Source: Pseudobdellovibrionaceae bacterium
GTDB taxonomy: Bacteria; Bdellovibrionota; UBA1018; UBA6935
Length of the DNA stretch: 42,513 nt
Assembly: GCA_002722705.1 (NCBI GenBank)
Contig: PBMP01000092.1
Span: forward strand, 1-42,513
Reading direction: 5' to 3'
Positions 6,783 through 15,119 of the stretch are shown here, one piece after another; position 1 is the stretch's first letter, and each line of letters begins with the position of its first letter. Under the pieces are notes generated by a model. That model saw only the letters and a program-made list of their open reading frames with translations. It made no database searches and was not told where the DNA came from. Both the position numbers and the translations under genes were made by a program.

Positions 6783-9506
6783 ATGAGTTCCAATAAACCA
6801 ACCAGGAGCAGTACGAAAGCGTTTCCTCGCTTGCAGTTCATGCGAGAAAACCCTGAAATTGCAGCCTTGGCATCTAAACTGGTGGAAGGTCAGCGCCCAA
6901 GTGGTCGCGACCAGAATGGACGCCGGAACCAACAACAGCCCAACGAGGCTGCATTGGTAGGCATCTCTAATCGCACGGCAACAAAATCATTTGACGCTCA
7001 GGCTACCTTCAAGGTCCTGCCTGAAATGAATCTGGTAAAGCAGATTCTCGTCAGTTCCATTCTGTCGCCAAAGGATCTGGTTACCACAGAGATCAGCTAC
7101 AGTGCGTCTGACTCTGGGTTGCCCATCGATGTCCTAAGTGCCCTGTTGGACGTCATTGAGGACCAGTTCGATAAGCGCTATAAGATTAAGAACGATCTCC
7201 CGGAAATGCTTGGCGACGCGCTGTTTATGACGGGCAGTTACCCCATTGCTATCCTGCCAGAGAACGTCATCGACAAAGCAATTAACTCGTCTTCCCGGGT
7301 CGCTCTGGAGAACCTGACCGACGAAATCGACGTGTCCAGCCGGGCTATGCGCCCAATCGGTATCCTGGGTCGTCGCGGGGTTGAGAAGAAGTCAGTTGGT
7401 GCCGGTCTGGGACTGGAGTCGTTTGACGAAACCATCGTGCCACGCGGTGCTCGAATCTCCCATGGTGCGTTGAACCAGTCCGCCGTGTTCAATGCATTCG
7501 ATCTGTCCGTCACCGACAACTACAATGTGTTGAAAATGCCGGAGTTGACCAATCGCATGCGGGCAGACAAGCTCCGTGATGTCATTGGTGGCGGCAACGT
7601 GAACATGGAGTCCTTCAAAGAGATTCCAATCAACCAGAGTTTCGAGACGGCGTTGTATAGATCCCGTCAATATGATTACTCGCCTATGTACAAAATGACC
7701 AAAGACAGCGCCGATCGCGACACCATCGGACACCCTTTGGTCATGAAACTCCCGTCTGAATCAGTTATTCCGGTGCACGTTCCGGGCGATGTCAGCAACC
7801 ACTTGGGTTATTACGTACTGCTGGACGAACTGGGTAACCCTCTGTCAAGTGTAGCCAGTGCCAACTACTACACACAGCTCCAGAGTCAATACGACACCAA
7901 CGGGGCCAATGGGGTATCCCAGCTGATAGAGCAGGCTCGTGCCGGTATGTTCGGATCGGCCAGTGGTGTTGGTCAGGCAGGCATCAACGAGCACGTACAG
8001 GCGTATGGACAGATCGTCGAGGACGAGCTGATCAAGTGTCTGAACGACGGTTTGTATGGGAAGGGCGTTGAGATTCAGCGGCCAACCGAAGTCTATCGGA
8101 TTATGCTGGCGCGGACCATGGCGAAGAAGCACACGCAACTTCTCTACATCCCAGTTAGTCTGTTGACCTACGTCGCATTCGACTACAACGAATACGGTAT
8201 CGGCAAGTCTCTGTTGGAAGACACTGAGATCCTCTCTGGTATCCGCTCTACTCTGATGTTAAGCAACACCATGTTGTCTGTCAAGAACGCAGTGGGTCGG
8301 ACCGGCATCAAGATCCAGTTGGACCCCAAAGACCCCAACCCGACGGAAACAGTTGAGTTCCTGTTGAACGAGTACGCCAAGAATCGTCAGATGGCTTACC
8401 CGGTGGGCGTTAACGACCCGCGCGACATCATCAACTACTTGCAGCGTGCCGGTGTTGACGTTGCTGTTAGCGGACATCCTGCTTATCCTGAAACCACGTT
8501 TGACGTAGAGGATAAGTCTGGTGGTCGACAGCAACCAGACACTCAGCTTGAAGAGGACATGAAGCGTCGCCACTACATGGGTTTTGGTTTGGCGCCAGAG
8601 ACCGTGGACATGTCGATGTCGGTGGACTTCGCCGCTAGCGTGGTGTCCAGTAACCTGTTGTTGGCCAAGCGAGTGACGATCACTCAGGACAAACTGACCA
8701 GCTTTATTGATGACCTTATTCGTAAGTTCACCCTTAACTCCGGTCGACTGATGAACGATCTTCGCAAGGTACTGATGGACAACCATGAGTCGATCAAGGA
8801 TCTTCTGGATGATGAAACCACGATCGACACACTTTTGATGTCGTTCATCAATAACATCGAGACTTCGCTACCATCGCCTGACTCCATCACGCTGGAGAAC
8901 CAGATCCGGGCTTATCGCGGATACAAGGAGTTCATCGTCGAGGCCATTGACGACTACATCTCCAGCGAGTATCTGGAAGCAAGTAACCTGGGTGAGTTGG
9001 CCGACTCCATTGACTCTACGAAAGCATCTCTGGTGGCATTGATGATGCGCAAGTGGATGGCGGAGAACAACGTTCTGCCAGAGCTGAGTGAGATCACCCA
9101 AATGGGTGAGAAAGACGAGCCGGTGTTCAACCTCTTGGATGAGACCAGTAAGCACCTTGAAGGTCTGGCACGTACTATCGAATCTCACATGCGTAAGATC
9201 AAGGAGAACCGCACTGCTCGAGATAACCGCATCACTCGCGACGCTGAGTTGTTGGAAGAAGCCGGTGCTCAACCGGAAGACACCAATGACTTTGGTGGAG
9301 CGGACGATACGGCGGATACTGGGGACGATGTCGGAGGAGACGACATGGACCTTGATATCGATCAAGACGTCGAGGAAGAACCGGAGGCAGTCGAAGAGAC
9401 CCCGCCAGAAGAGGAACCTGCGGACGAGGAAACTCCACCAGAGGAACCACCGGAAGAAGAGGAAGAGGAAGACCCCACTCCCGATCCAGAAGAACCCGAG
9501 GTTTAA
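6783..9506 (+). CDS. Portal vertex protein
   Basis: 907 residues, close to the size of phiKZ-type portals. The dodecameric portal sits at one capsid vertex, docks the terminase and lets DNA in and out. Recognisable stretches are VKQILVSSILSPKDL (about residues 80-95), LPEMLGDALFMTGSYP (about 140) and YIPVSLLTYVAFDYNEYGIG (about 455-475), which precedes the long stem helices (GKSLLEDTEILSGIRSTLML). Residues from about 820 form an extremely acidic Asp/Glu/Pro-rich tail ending PDPEEPEV; such a tail could contact basic DNA-binding or scaffold proteins. It is transcribed alone on the plus strand and closed by a strong terminator. Confidence 0.85.
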   Translation: MSSNKPTRSSTKAFPRLQFMRENPEIAALASKLVEGQRPSGRDQNGRRNQQQPNEAALVGISNRTATKSFDAQATFKVLPEMNLVKQILVSSILSPKDLVTTEISYSASDSGLPIDVLSALLDVIEDQFDKRYKIKNDLPEMLGDALFMTGSYPIAILPENVIDKAINSSSRVALENLTDEIDVSSRAMRPIGILGRRGVEKKSVGAGLGLESFDETIVPRGARISHGALNQSAVFNAFDLSVTDNYNVLKMPELTNRMRADKLRDVIGGGNVNMESFKEIPINQSFETALYRSRQYDYSPMYKMTKDSADRDTIGHPLVMKLPSESVIPVHVPGDVSNHLGYYVLLDELGNPLSSVASANYYTQLQSQYDTNGANGVSQLIEQARAGMFGSASGVGQAGINEHVQAYGQIVEDELIKCLNDGLYGKGVEIQRPTEVYRIMLARTMAKKHTQLLYIPVSLLTYVAFDYNEYGIGKSLLEDTEILSGIRSTLMLSNTMLSVKNAVGRTGIKIQLDPKDPNPTETVEFLLNEYAKNRQMAYPVGVNDPRDIINYLQRAGVDVAVSGHPAYPETTFDVEDKSGGRQQPDTQLEEDMKRRHYMGFGLAPETVDMSMSVDFAASVVSSNLLLAKRVTITQDKLTSFIDDLIRKFTLNSGRLMNDLRKVLMDNHESIKDLLDDETTIDTLLMSFINNIETSLPSPDSITLENQIRAYRGYKEFIVEAIDDYISSEYLEASNLGELADSIDSTKASLVALMMRKWMAENNVLPELSEITQMGEKDEPVFNLLDETSKHLEGLARTIESHMRKIKENRTARDNRITRDAELLEEAGAQPEDTNDFGGADDTADTGDDVGGDDMDLDIDQDVEEEPEAVEETPPEEEPADEETPPEEPPEEEEEEDPTPDPEEPEV

Positions 9507-9520
9507 TCCATTAAAGCATA

Positions 9521-9550
9521 AGAGCGGGCATTTGCCCGCTCTTTTTTTTT
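9521..9550 (+). terminator. Terminator of the portal gene
   Basis: AGAGCGGGCA / TGCCCGCTCT stem with a two-base loop, followed by nine T residues. It lies between the portal stop (9506) and the end of the converging gene at 9553. Confidence 0.9.
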
Positions 9551-9552
9551 CG

Positions 9553-10914
9553 TCAAGGGCGGTTCATTACTTCATCGTTACGCTTAACCAAGGACGAGGT
9601 TGCCGCCAAGCCCATGTAAACGATAGACCGTTGAATCATCGAGAAGTGCGCCATGTGTTCAACCAGAGCTTTGTCGTAAAACTTGGATGCACGGACCAGC
9701 TCATCGTAAACCTTGCTCGCTTCACGAGTGGTGTCTTCACTAAACCCTCGATCCTTGAGTTGTTCACCGAGTACTTCTATCCAAGCTGGAACAGCCGGCG
9801 TTATCTCGACATCCTTGGCATACGAGTCGAGTTTCCTTTGGATGGTATTCGAGTGAGTGGACAGGTTGCTCATGCTATCGGCAAAGTCCTTGATTTCACT
9901 CGGTTTCCACTGTCCTTCGAAAGTCGGAGTGGAACCGGACTTCGCATACCGGACTCGGTGAGGAGAGAGGGTGGTTCGCAAATACCCTGCCATCCCGTGG
10001 AAACCAAGCATCATCTTGATAGTCGGTCTGGCAGCCCCATAGCGAAGCGTGCCGAATAACAGGTCGGTCCCTACCATCGACTCGCCGGCAGCGCCGACAA
10101 CCGGAGACTCTTTGACAGCTGGCGTCATCGTAACGGTGAAAAGCTTGCTATCCGGCTCGGTCATGTTGTTGAATGAAGTTACCCAGGCCTGCATTTGCTC
10201 TGCTTTCAGGTTCACACCAAGAATACAGATCCTCTCCATGTCGTTAAGGAATTTCTTTCTGCTCGAACCCCACGTCTTGACAAACCTGTCCATGTAGTCG
10301 AAATATTTTTCGACGTAGTCAACAATGTCATTCGGGGACTTTACGGCAGAGAGGTTGATGACATCGGGGAGACCCTCGAAGCGGACATTCACTGGATCGG
10401 AACCCATCTCCTTAATCTTGGCGGGCGGGATCATGGTGTCGACACGTTTCTTCAGGTTGGCCTGTTGAACAGCCATGGCTTTACGCTGAGCGCTGCCCTT
10501 CAACTTGGAGAGAATGCGGGTAAAGACAGCCCAGACTTTGCGGGCCAGTTCCTTGATCTTCTCCCAGATGTTCCGGATGGTATCGGACAGCGACTCTTGA
10601 GCAATGGTCAAGTCTGCCATCGGGTCGACGGGTTCTTCACCCAGTTGCTCGAGATGGCGATTGATGGCCAGTGTCGTCAGACCGCGCTCGGCATTGGTGA
10701 CGTCACCGCGATCCAACAGTGCTTGGAGATCTACGGCAATGGACTCCAGTGCAGCGGCGGAGTTCTCGGCCTCGCGGAGTTTGGTCTCCGCTTCGAGACC
10801 TTCAGCAATTGCCTTCTGTACGTTCGCCGGGTCGATCTGGTCTGCCGTTGGTTCGACAGGCGGAGGTGTTGATTCCAACGAGGTCTTAAAATAAGACATG
10901 CGATTGTGTTTCAT
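9553..10914 (-). CDS. Internal-head-type protein, paralogue 1
   Basis: 453 residues, one of four related proteins in this window (others at 10971-12329, 12357-13724 and 31812-33101). Domains in order: basic leader MKHNRMSYFKTSLES (1-15); acidic Pro-rich linker; a helical conserved segment with AALESIAVDLQALLDRGDVT (55-74) and RGLTTLAINRHLEQLG (77-92); an AQES motif at 105-108; the strongly conserved SDTIRNIWEKIKELARKVW (110-128); then a diverged, mostly helical C-terminal domain. In phiKZ-type phages, sets of paralogous inner-head proteins lose an N-terminal propeptide after S/A/G-x-E; AQE107 fits. I infer a packaged internal protein. The family link is visible here; the head location is inference. 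Confidence 0.75.
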   Translation of the reverse strand: MKHNRMSYFKTSLESTPPPVEPTADQIDPANVQKAIAEGLEAETKLREAENSAAALESIAVDLQALLDRGDVTNAERGLTTLAINRHLEQLGEEPVDPMADLTIAQESLSDTIRNIWEKIKELARKVWAVFTRILSKLKGSAQRKAMAVQQANLKKRVDTMIPPAKIKEMGSDPVNVRFEGLPDVINLSAVKSPNDIVDYVEKYFDYMDRFVKTWGSSRKKFLNDMERICILGVNLKAEQMQAWVTSFNNMTEPDSKLFTVTMTPAVKESPVVGAAGESMVGTDLLFGTLRYGAARPTIKMMLGFHGMAGYLRTTLSPHRVRYAKSGSTPTFEGQWKPSEIKDFADSMSNLSTHSNTIQRKLDSYAKDVEITPAVPAWIEVLGEQLKDRGFSEDTTREASKVYDELVRASKFYDKALVEHMAHFSMIQRSIVYMGLAATSSLVKRNDEVMNRP

Positions 10915-10941
10915 TTTACTGTGCTCGATATGATAGTGGGT

Positions 10942-10968
10942 AAAAGGGCGATGTGGGTCGCCTTTTTT
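10942..10968. terminator. Small hairpin between internal-head paralogues 1 and 2
   Basis: GGCGA / TCGCC stem with a six-base loop. The minus-strand transcript ends in CTTTT and the plus strand has six T residues. It lies just after the second stop of paralogue 2 and before paralogue 1, so it probably weakens read-through from the upstream genes. Confidence 0.5.
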
Positions 10969-10970
10969 AT

Positions 10971-11117
10971 CTAAACTGAACCTTGGACGGTACCCAGAGC
11001 TGACTTCACCGCAGCCGTATACTGTCGGTGCATCGAGTGGAGGTCTAAAACCACGCGATCAATGTAGGCGATGTGGCTGGCCAATGACTCGTCGTAAAAA
11101 CGAACCGCTTTGTTCAT
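10971..11117 (-). pseudogene. C-terminal 48 codons of paralogue 2, cut off by an amber codon
   Basis: Directly after the TAG at 11118-11120, and in the same frame, ATG 11117 opens 48 codons ending at TAG 10971-10973. Its sequence (NKAVRFYDESLASHIAYIDR) lines up with the C-termini of paralogue 1 (RASKFYDKALVEHMAHFSMI) and paralogue 3 (QASGFFDRSIIEHLAHATKI). With one residue at the amber position the whole gene would encode 452 residues, against 453 and 455 for its neighbours. The fragment is either dead sequence, made by read-through of the amber codon, or made by re-initiation at the adjacent ATG, which lacks a good ribosome-binding site. Confidence 0.7.
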
Positions 11118-12329
11118 CTAGTGGTAGATCTGCTCGTATTTCTCAGAACCGTCTCCCTTTCGGATGTTCTCGATGAACGATTTATCGAGATCTTCCAACC
11201 ACCGGGGAATGTCTTTCTCCTTTATGAGATCCACGGTCGTCATCCGAAGCTTCTTCGCGACATTAGACAGCGTGCCAGACGCGTAGGCGATAACATCCGT
11301 CAGGTCCTTGCCGTACGAGGTGTTCAGACCAAGAACCCGGTCTTCGGTACTTGGTTCGGATCTGGCTGTGATGAAGTAGCTGGCAAATACTGAGTTCATG
11401 AAGTGCGGGATGTTGTGGCTAGTGACGACCATGTTGCGCGTCGGCTTAACCACAAGGAATTCCATCGAACCCAGCAACAACTGACCATTGTTCCGAGTTG
11501 TCTTCACAACGTTCCTGAAAACAGCTGGTATTTCACTGGGGACATCAGCAGGCTTGAGACTCCAGACCATCGGCCGCGTGTTACGCGGAGACAGCGCCTT
11601 GAACTCGGTGATCCACGGCATCAAACCGGCACTTGAAATACCGTTGGCTTTCCGACAGATCTGCTCCAATTCTTTCATGAACACAGAGCGGTCTTTCTCG
11701 AAGTTTTCTTGAAACCACTCCATGTACTTAATGAAGTCCTTCAACTTGGCATTCAGTAGAGCAACACTGAAGGTCGATGGGTTGAAGTTCAGCAACGATC
11801 CCTTGGGGATAGTCACTTGGAAATCGAAATCGGTTCGAATTTTCTTGAGAGACTCTTCGACCTTTGCTTTGTCATCGTTGAAGTTCTTTTCGCGCGTGGC
11901 GTACACGACCTTGTACTTACTACCAGTCAACCGTGCGAAGAATTCCTTCAACAGAGCCCAGGCCTTGCGGGCCAGCTCTTTGATCTTCTCCCAAATCCGA
12001 CCAATGGTGTCCCCAATTGACTCCTGGGCGATAACTAGATCACCCATCGGGTCAATTGGGGGTTCGCCCAGTCTCGACATGTGCCGGTTGACAGCGGTCG
12101 TCGTCAGCCCACGTTCTGCGCTACTGACACCGCCGCGATCTAGCAATGTCTGTAGATCCATGGCGATGGACTCCAGCGCAGCGGCGGATTCCTCCGCGAC
12201 AGCAATTGCCGCGGAGTTATCAGAGATCGCCTGGTAAAGACTGTCGTCATCGCCTTCGACCACATCGGGGAGAGCGGGCTGTTCGGACTCGAGAGATGCT
12301 TTCAACTGGGAAATGCGATTCTGCTTCAT
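11118..12329 (-). CDS. Internal-head-type protein, paralogue 2 (ends early at an in-frame amber codon)
   Basis: 403 residues from ATG 12329 (AGGATAGAG upstream) to TAG 11118. Leader MKQNRISQLKASLES, the conserved ALESIAMDLQTLLDRGGVS block, AQES at 101-104 and DTIGRIWEKIKELARKAW match paralogues 1 and 3 closely. The stop falls inside the conserved C-terminal helix pair: SEKYEQIYH lines up with KYQTIYQ of paralogue 3, and the missing part continues in frame after the TAG. The stop is therefore a nonsense codon within the ancestral gene. TAG is used as an ordinary final stop elsewhere in this window (for example genes ending at 3102, 19776 and 34051), so general reassignment is unlikely. Confidence 0.75.
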   Translation of the reverse strand: MKQNRISQLKASLESEQPALPDVVEGDDDSLYQAISDNSAAIAVAEESAAALESIAMDLQTLLDRGGVSSAERGLTTTAVNRHMSRLGEPPIDPMGDLVIAQESIGDTIGRIWEKIKELARKAWALLKEFFARLTGSKYKVVYATREKNFNDDKAKVEESLKKIRTDFDFQVTIPKGSLLNFNPSTFSVALLNAKLKDFIKYMEWFQENFEKDRSVFMKELEQICRKANGISSAGLMPWITEFKALSPRNTRPMVWSLKPADVPSEIPAVFRNVVKTTRNNGQLLLGSMEFLVVKPTRNMVVTSHNIPHFMNSVFASYFITARSEPSTEDRVLGLNTSYGKDLTDVIAYASGTLSNVAKKLRMTTVDLIKEKDIPRWLEDLDKSFIENIRKGDGSEKYEQIYH

Positions 12330-12356
12330 TTCTCTATCCTATCTCGAGGGGACACC

Positions 12357-13724
12357 TTATACGGAAACACCGCTCCACATTTTGGAACGCGCAGCGGTGG
12401 CCATTTCGCCAACCATCGTGTACTGGATGGCCAGGACAGAGTCGATGATTTTAGTGGCGTGCGCCAAGTGTTCGATGATGGAGCGATCGAAGAAACCCGA
12501 GGCCTGCATGAGCATCTGATAGATCGTTTGATACTTATCGTGGTCAGCTCCTTCCTCGATGTTCTTGAGGAAGCTCACATTCAGATCCTCAACCCACTTG
12601 GGCTGGAAGTTTTCCCGCTGGATGCCGGTGACGACGTTGGTCAAGGCGGTGGCGGTTTTGGATATGTCGGTTTGCACCTCGTTCAACGCCTTCGCTGTTG
12701 CCAGACCATCGGTGTCCTTGAAGGTTGCCGAGCGGACATTACCTTTATCGCGCTTGGCCGAGATGGGGACAACGTAGTAGGAGCTGAGGACTCGGTTGAT
12801 GAACACGCTGGGCGCGACGGTTCCAATGGGGAGGCGCTTGATGATGCCACCTGCGTAAGTAACGGAACCCATGAACAGAGGAGTCGCTTTCATGTCCCCA
12901 CGGTATTCAACCGGGATTTTATCGATATCGCCCGAGATGCTGCTGATGGGTTTGTTAAACCGAGAGAAGTCTCGTGGAGACAGATTAGCCAGCCCAGAGA
13001 GCCACGAGTTGATATCGGCGTCTTTGACACCAATGCCGGAGCGACAGAACTTCTCCAGTTCTCGCAGGTACATAGCGCGGTCTTTCTGAACCTGGTCAGT
13101 GAACCACTTGAGGTACTCGGCGTATTCCCTGAAGTCTTTCAGGATATCGTCCGGCGTGAAACCGTCCTTCAGCTGGATGAAGGAGGGAGTCGGCTGGAAG
13201 AAACTGACGTCAATCGGCTTCACCTCAGCTTTCTTGATCGTGAGCTTGAATTTTTCGACCTCTTTCAAGTTCAGATTGAAGCGTTCCACGCGCTTCTGGC
13301 GATTCACACCGAGGACCTTCTCAGACAACATCTTACCAGCGCGAACAATGGCCTCCCAAGCTTTGCGGGCCAGCTCAACGATTTTCTTCCAGATGGCCTT
13401 GATTGTGGAGGACACCGACTCCAGCGCCACCGAAGCTTCAACATCAGAAGGAAGCGGCGTCTGGCCGAGGGTCTGGAGGTTGTTGTTGACAGCAATCGTC
13501 ATGAGGTTCTGTTCGACCGGCGTCACATCACCGCGGTCTACCATAACCCGTAGATCAGAAGAGATCGATTCGAGCGATGCGGCGATGCGGACACTTTCTT
13601 GAACGGCCTGATCAAGGCGAGTTGCTTCGGCAATGGCGGTTTCTACAGGGTCAACTGCTTGGTCGGCGGACTCAAGGGCAACGTTCAAAGCAGATCGAAT
13701 CGGGGATAGGTTACGGCGTTTCAT
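12357..13724 (-). CDS. Internal-head-type protein, paralogue 3
   Basis: 455 residues starting at ATG 13724, which overlaps the stop of the CYTH-like gene as ATGA. It has the basic leader (MKRRNLSPIRSALNVALES), the ASLESISSDLRVMVDRGDVT block (49-68), VALES at 99-103 and STIKAIWKKIVELARKAWE, all alignable to paralogues 1 and 2. The C-terminal domain is more diverged but keeps the final helix pair (IYQMLMQASGFFDRSIIEHL). A candidate processing site is ALE102, at the same position as in the other copies. Upstream coupling to the CYTH-like gene places both in one minus-strand transcript with paralogue 2. Confidence 0.75.
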   Translation of the reverse strand: MKRRNLSPIRSALNVALESADQAVDPVETAIAEATRLDQAVQESVRIAASLESISSDLRVMVDRGDVTPVEQNLMTIAVNNNLQTLGQTPLPSDVEASVALESVSSTIKAIWKKIVELARKAWEAIVRAGKMLSEKVLGVNRQKRVERFNLNLKEVEKFKLTIKKAEVKPIDVSFFQPTPSFIQLKDGFTPDDILKDFREYAEYLKWFTDQVQKDRAMYLRELEKFCRSGIGVKDADINSWLSGLANLSPRDFSRFNKPISSISGDIDKIPVEYRGDMKATPLFMGSVTYAGGIIKRLPIGTVAPSVFINRVLSSYYVVPISAKRDKGNVRSATFKDTDGLATAKALNEVQTDISKTATALTNVVTGIQRENFQPKWVEDLNVSFLKNIEEGADHDKYQTIYQMLMQASGFFDRSIIEHLAHATKIIDSVLAIQYTMVGEMATAARSKMWSGVSV

Positions 13725-14374
13725 TGTGCGGGGCTCGCTTTAGGGTTCTTGGAGATGAAAACGGTCTTGAAGAGTTTGTCCAGAATGGCATTCTCTTCAG
13801 GGGTTCGCTTGTCATAAGGGGCGGTGATCAGATCTTCCAGTTTAAATGGGAGAGCTGGTACCTTGGTATCTTCGCTGGGTACTTCCAAATCCACCTTGAC
13901 CCATTCTTTCGGGTTTTCTTGCTCATCAAGATAGACATCCAACTCCCAGACCAGACAGCCGTTGTGTGGTGCGTCGGCATCAGTCCACGTGCCTTCTGTT
14001 CCTTTCACGGGGAACAGGTAGCGACGTTTGATCATGCCGCCGGATGCCATGTCTCGGAATTGGTTGAACTGAGCTTCGGTAGACTCGAGCTCAACTTCCG
14101 ACTTGCCCTTGACACCGGGGATCATTGTCTTGGATGTGAAGATGAAAACATCATCGTTGACTTTGCGTACCCGCAGAGTACCCCGTACGGCGTTCTCTGG
14201 GGACTTCTCAACAACGATCTCCCATTGCTCTTGTCTCTCACTGGAGAATGCCTTATCGAGCACTGTGAGGTCTGTGAGGCGCCCAAAGAAGGCATATTCG
14301 AGTTCCTGTCGCTGTTGTCCATCGACAGCAGCCTCAAGAGAGGGCAGTTCAGGTAGATACTGGTTAATGTTCAT
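13721..14374 (-). CDS. CYTH-like triphosphate tunnel protein
   Basis: 217 residues. CYTH enzymes bind triphosphates (adenylate cyclase class IV, thiamine or inorganic triphosphatases) in a beta tunnel lined by alternating charged residues. The pattern visible here is ELEYAF (24-29) as a variant of the E-x-E-x-K signature with the Lys lost, LRVRK (67-71), MIKRRYLFPV (114-123), WELDVYLDE (143-151) and VKVDLEVP (159-166, Glu164). The order and spacing match the CYTH fold well. Loss of the Lys makes normal catalysis doubtful. The stop overlaps the start of internal-head paralogue 3 (ATGA), an odd partner for a metabolic enzyme, so a binding or virion-linked role is possible. Confidence 0.6.
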   Translation of the reverse strand: MNINQYLPELPSLEAAVDGQQRQELEYAFFGRLTDLTVLDKAFSSERQEQWEIVVEKSPENAVRGTLRVRKVNDDVFIFTSKTMIPGVKGKSEVELESTEAQFNQFRDMASGGMIKRRYLFPVKGTEGTWTDADAPHNGCLVWELDVYLDEQENPKEWVKVDLEVPSEDTKVPALPFKLEDLITAPYDKRTPEENAILDKLFKTVFISKNPKASPAQ

Positions 14375-14443
14375 AGTGCTCTATCCGTAAAGAGGTCCAT
14401 AAAATATTCCCTCGGGCCAAAAAAATAAATGCCGGTAGAACAG

Positions 14444-14476
14444 TGGGACACCCCGGGCATGAGCCCAGGGCGTCCC
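14444..14476 (-). terminator. Long GC hairpin after the 137-residue gene
   Basis: A 14-bp stem (GGGACGCCCTGGGC on the minus strand, two G-T pairs) with a TCAT loop. It lies just past the stop at 14485. The next T-run on the minus strand is about 17 bases further on, so it may act as a terminator or as an RNA-stabilising end. Confidence 0.55.
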
Positions 14477-14484
14477 GACCAGGT

Positions 14485-14898
14485 TCAGACAGCGTGACGC
14501 TTGATGTACTCGTTGACCACGTCGTTGACGATGTGACCAACGTTGTGGTACGTCTCTCCGAAGTGGAGATCAAAGGCGTCGGCAGACATGGAGCCGCTGA
14601 CGACGATGTGACGCAGCGCATTGGGTACGTTGCTAACCACGACGAACGGCTGCCCGATGCCGGGCGTGTAGCGCTCAAACGCTACAGCAGTCCCTACCGA
14701 TGTGCCGACCAGAATGATCCGGCGGTTGTTCGGATCGGGTTCTTGCGACACCGCAATGACACCCGGCTCCAGAGGAACGGTTGTCGCGTCGTTGTAGTAA
14801 CCAGTTCCGTTTCTCCACTTGGGGTCAAACTCAATTTTGACCACGTCTGGGTTGTTGAAGATCTTTTCGAAGCTCAGTTCCAGAGAAGACTTGTCCAT
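14485..14898 (-). CDS. Hypothetical protein, 137 residues
   Basis: ATG 14898 is preceded by AAAGGTAAATTACA. The protein is soluble and probably beta-rich: GVIAVSQEPDPNNRRIILVG, GIGQPFVVVSNVPNALRHIVVSG and a C-terminal helix NDVVNEYIKRHAV. No motif or family is recognised. The leader of this gene contains the ten-C homopolymer (minus strand) described at 14919-14928. Confidence 0.7.
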   Translation of the reverse strand: MDKSSLELSFEKIFNNPDVVKIEFDPKWRNGTGYYNDATTVPLEPGVIAVSQEPDPNNRRIILVGTSVGTAVAFERYTPGIGQPFVVVSNVPNALRHIVVSGSMSADAFDLHFGETYHNVGHIVNDVVNEYIKRHAV

Positions 14899-14918
14899 TG
14901 TAATTTACCTTTTCAGTT

Positions 14919-14928
14919 GGGGGGGGGG
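14919..14928. repeat. Ten-base G homopolymer in an intergenic leader
   Basis: Ten consecutive G on the plus strand, C10 on the coding minus strand, just after the stop of the 41-residue gene and upstream of the ribosome-binding site of the 137-residue gene. No other homopolymer of C or G this long was noticed in the window. Confidence 0.9.
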
Positions 14929-14929
14929 A

Positions 14930-15055
14930 TTAAACGCTGACCATGAGCATGAAGCCCGTGGCAGTTACCATCTTGCGGGTTCTTGCCCCGATGGATTTCC
15001 AGAAGTCCATCGAATGCTTCAACTCGTCTTCGGTTTTGATTTCGTAAAAGGCCAT
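14930..15055 (-). CDS. Small protein of 41 residues
   Basis: ATG 15055 follows a strong GGAGGGTTTATC site. The product begins MAFYEIKTEDELKHSMDFWK, carries a basic patch SIGARTRKM in the middle and ends in a short hydrophobic stretch (TATGFMLMVSV). It lies between a zinc-binding protein gene upstream (separated by a terminator) and the 137-residue gene. Function unknown. The good ribosome-binding site and snug fit between neighbours support it being real. Confidence 0.6.
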   Translation of the reverse strand: MAFYEIKTEDELKHSMDFWKSIGARTRKMVTATGFMLMVSV

Positions 15056-15086
15056 GATAAACCCTCCTTCGGGTTCTAGGGAATAA

Positions 15087-15110
15087 AGCGACAGCCAGTT
15101 GGCTGTCGCT
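15087..15110 (-). terminator. Terminator of the zinc-binding protein gene
   Basis: Perfect AGCGACAGCC / GGCTGTCGCT stem with a four-base loop; the minus-strand transcript continues TTTATT. It lies directly after the stop at 15120. Confidence 0.75.
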
Positions 15111-15119
15111 ATTGTTTTG

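Noticed and set aside
11118..12329. General reassignment of TAG to an amino acid in this phage
   Set aside because: Several genes end in TAG with a terminator or a new start codon directly after it (for example at 15120 neighbours, 3102, 19776, 29456, 34051 and 38827), so TAG works as a stop here.
12459..13553. A 364-codon plus-strand frame antisense to internal-head paralogue 3
   Set aside because: It is opposite a gene with clear paralogues and conserved motifs, shows no family features and has no ribosome-binding site. The same applies to the long antisense frames at 3664-4590, 32157-33317 and 37050-37466.
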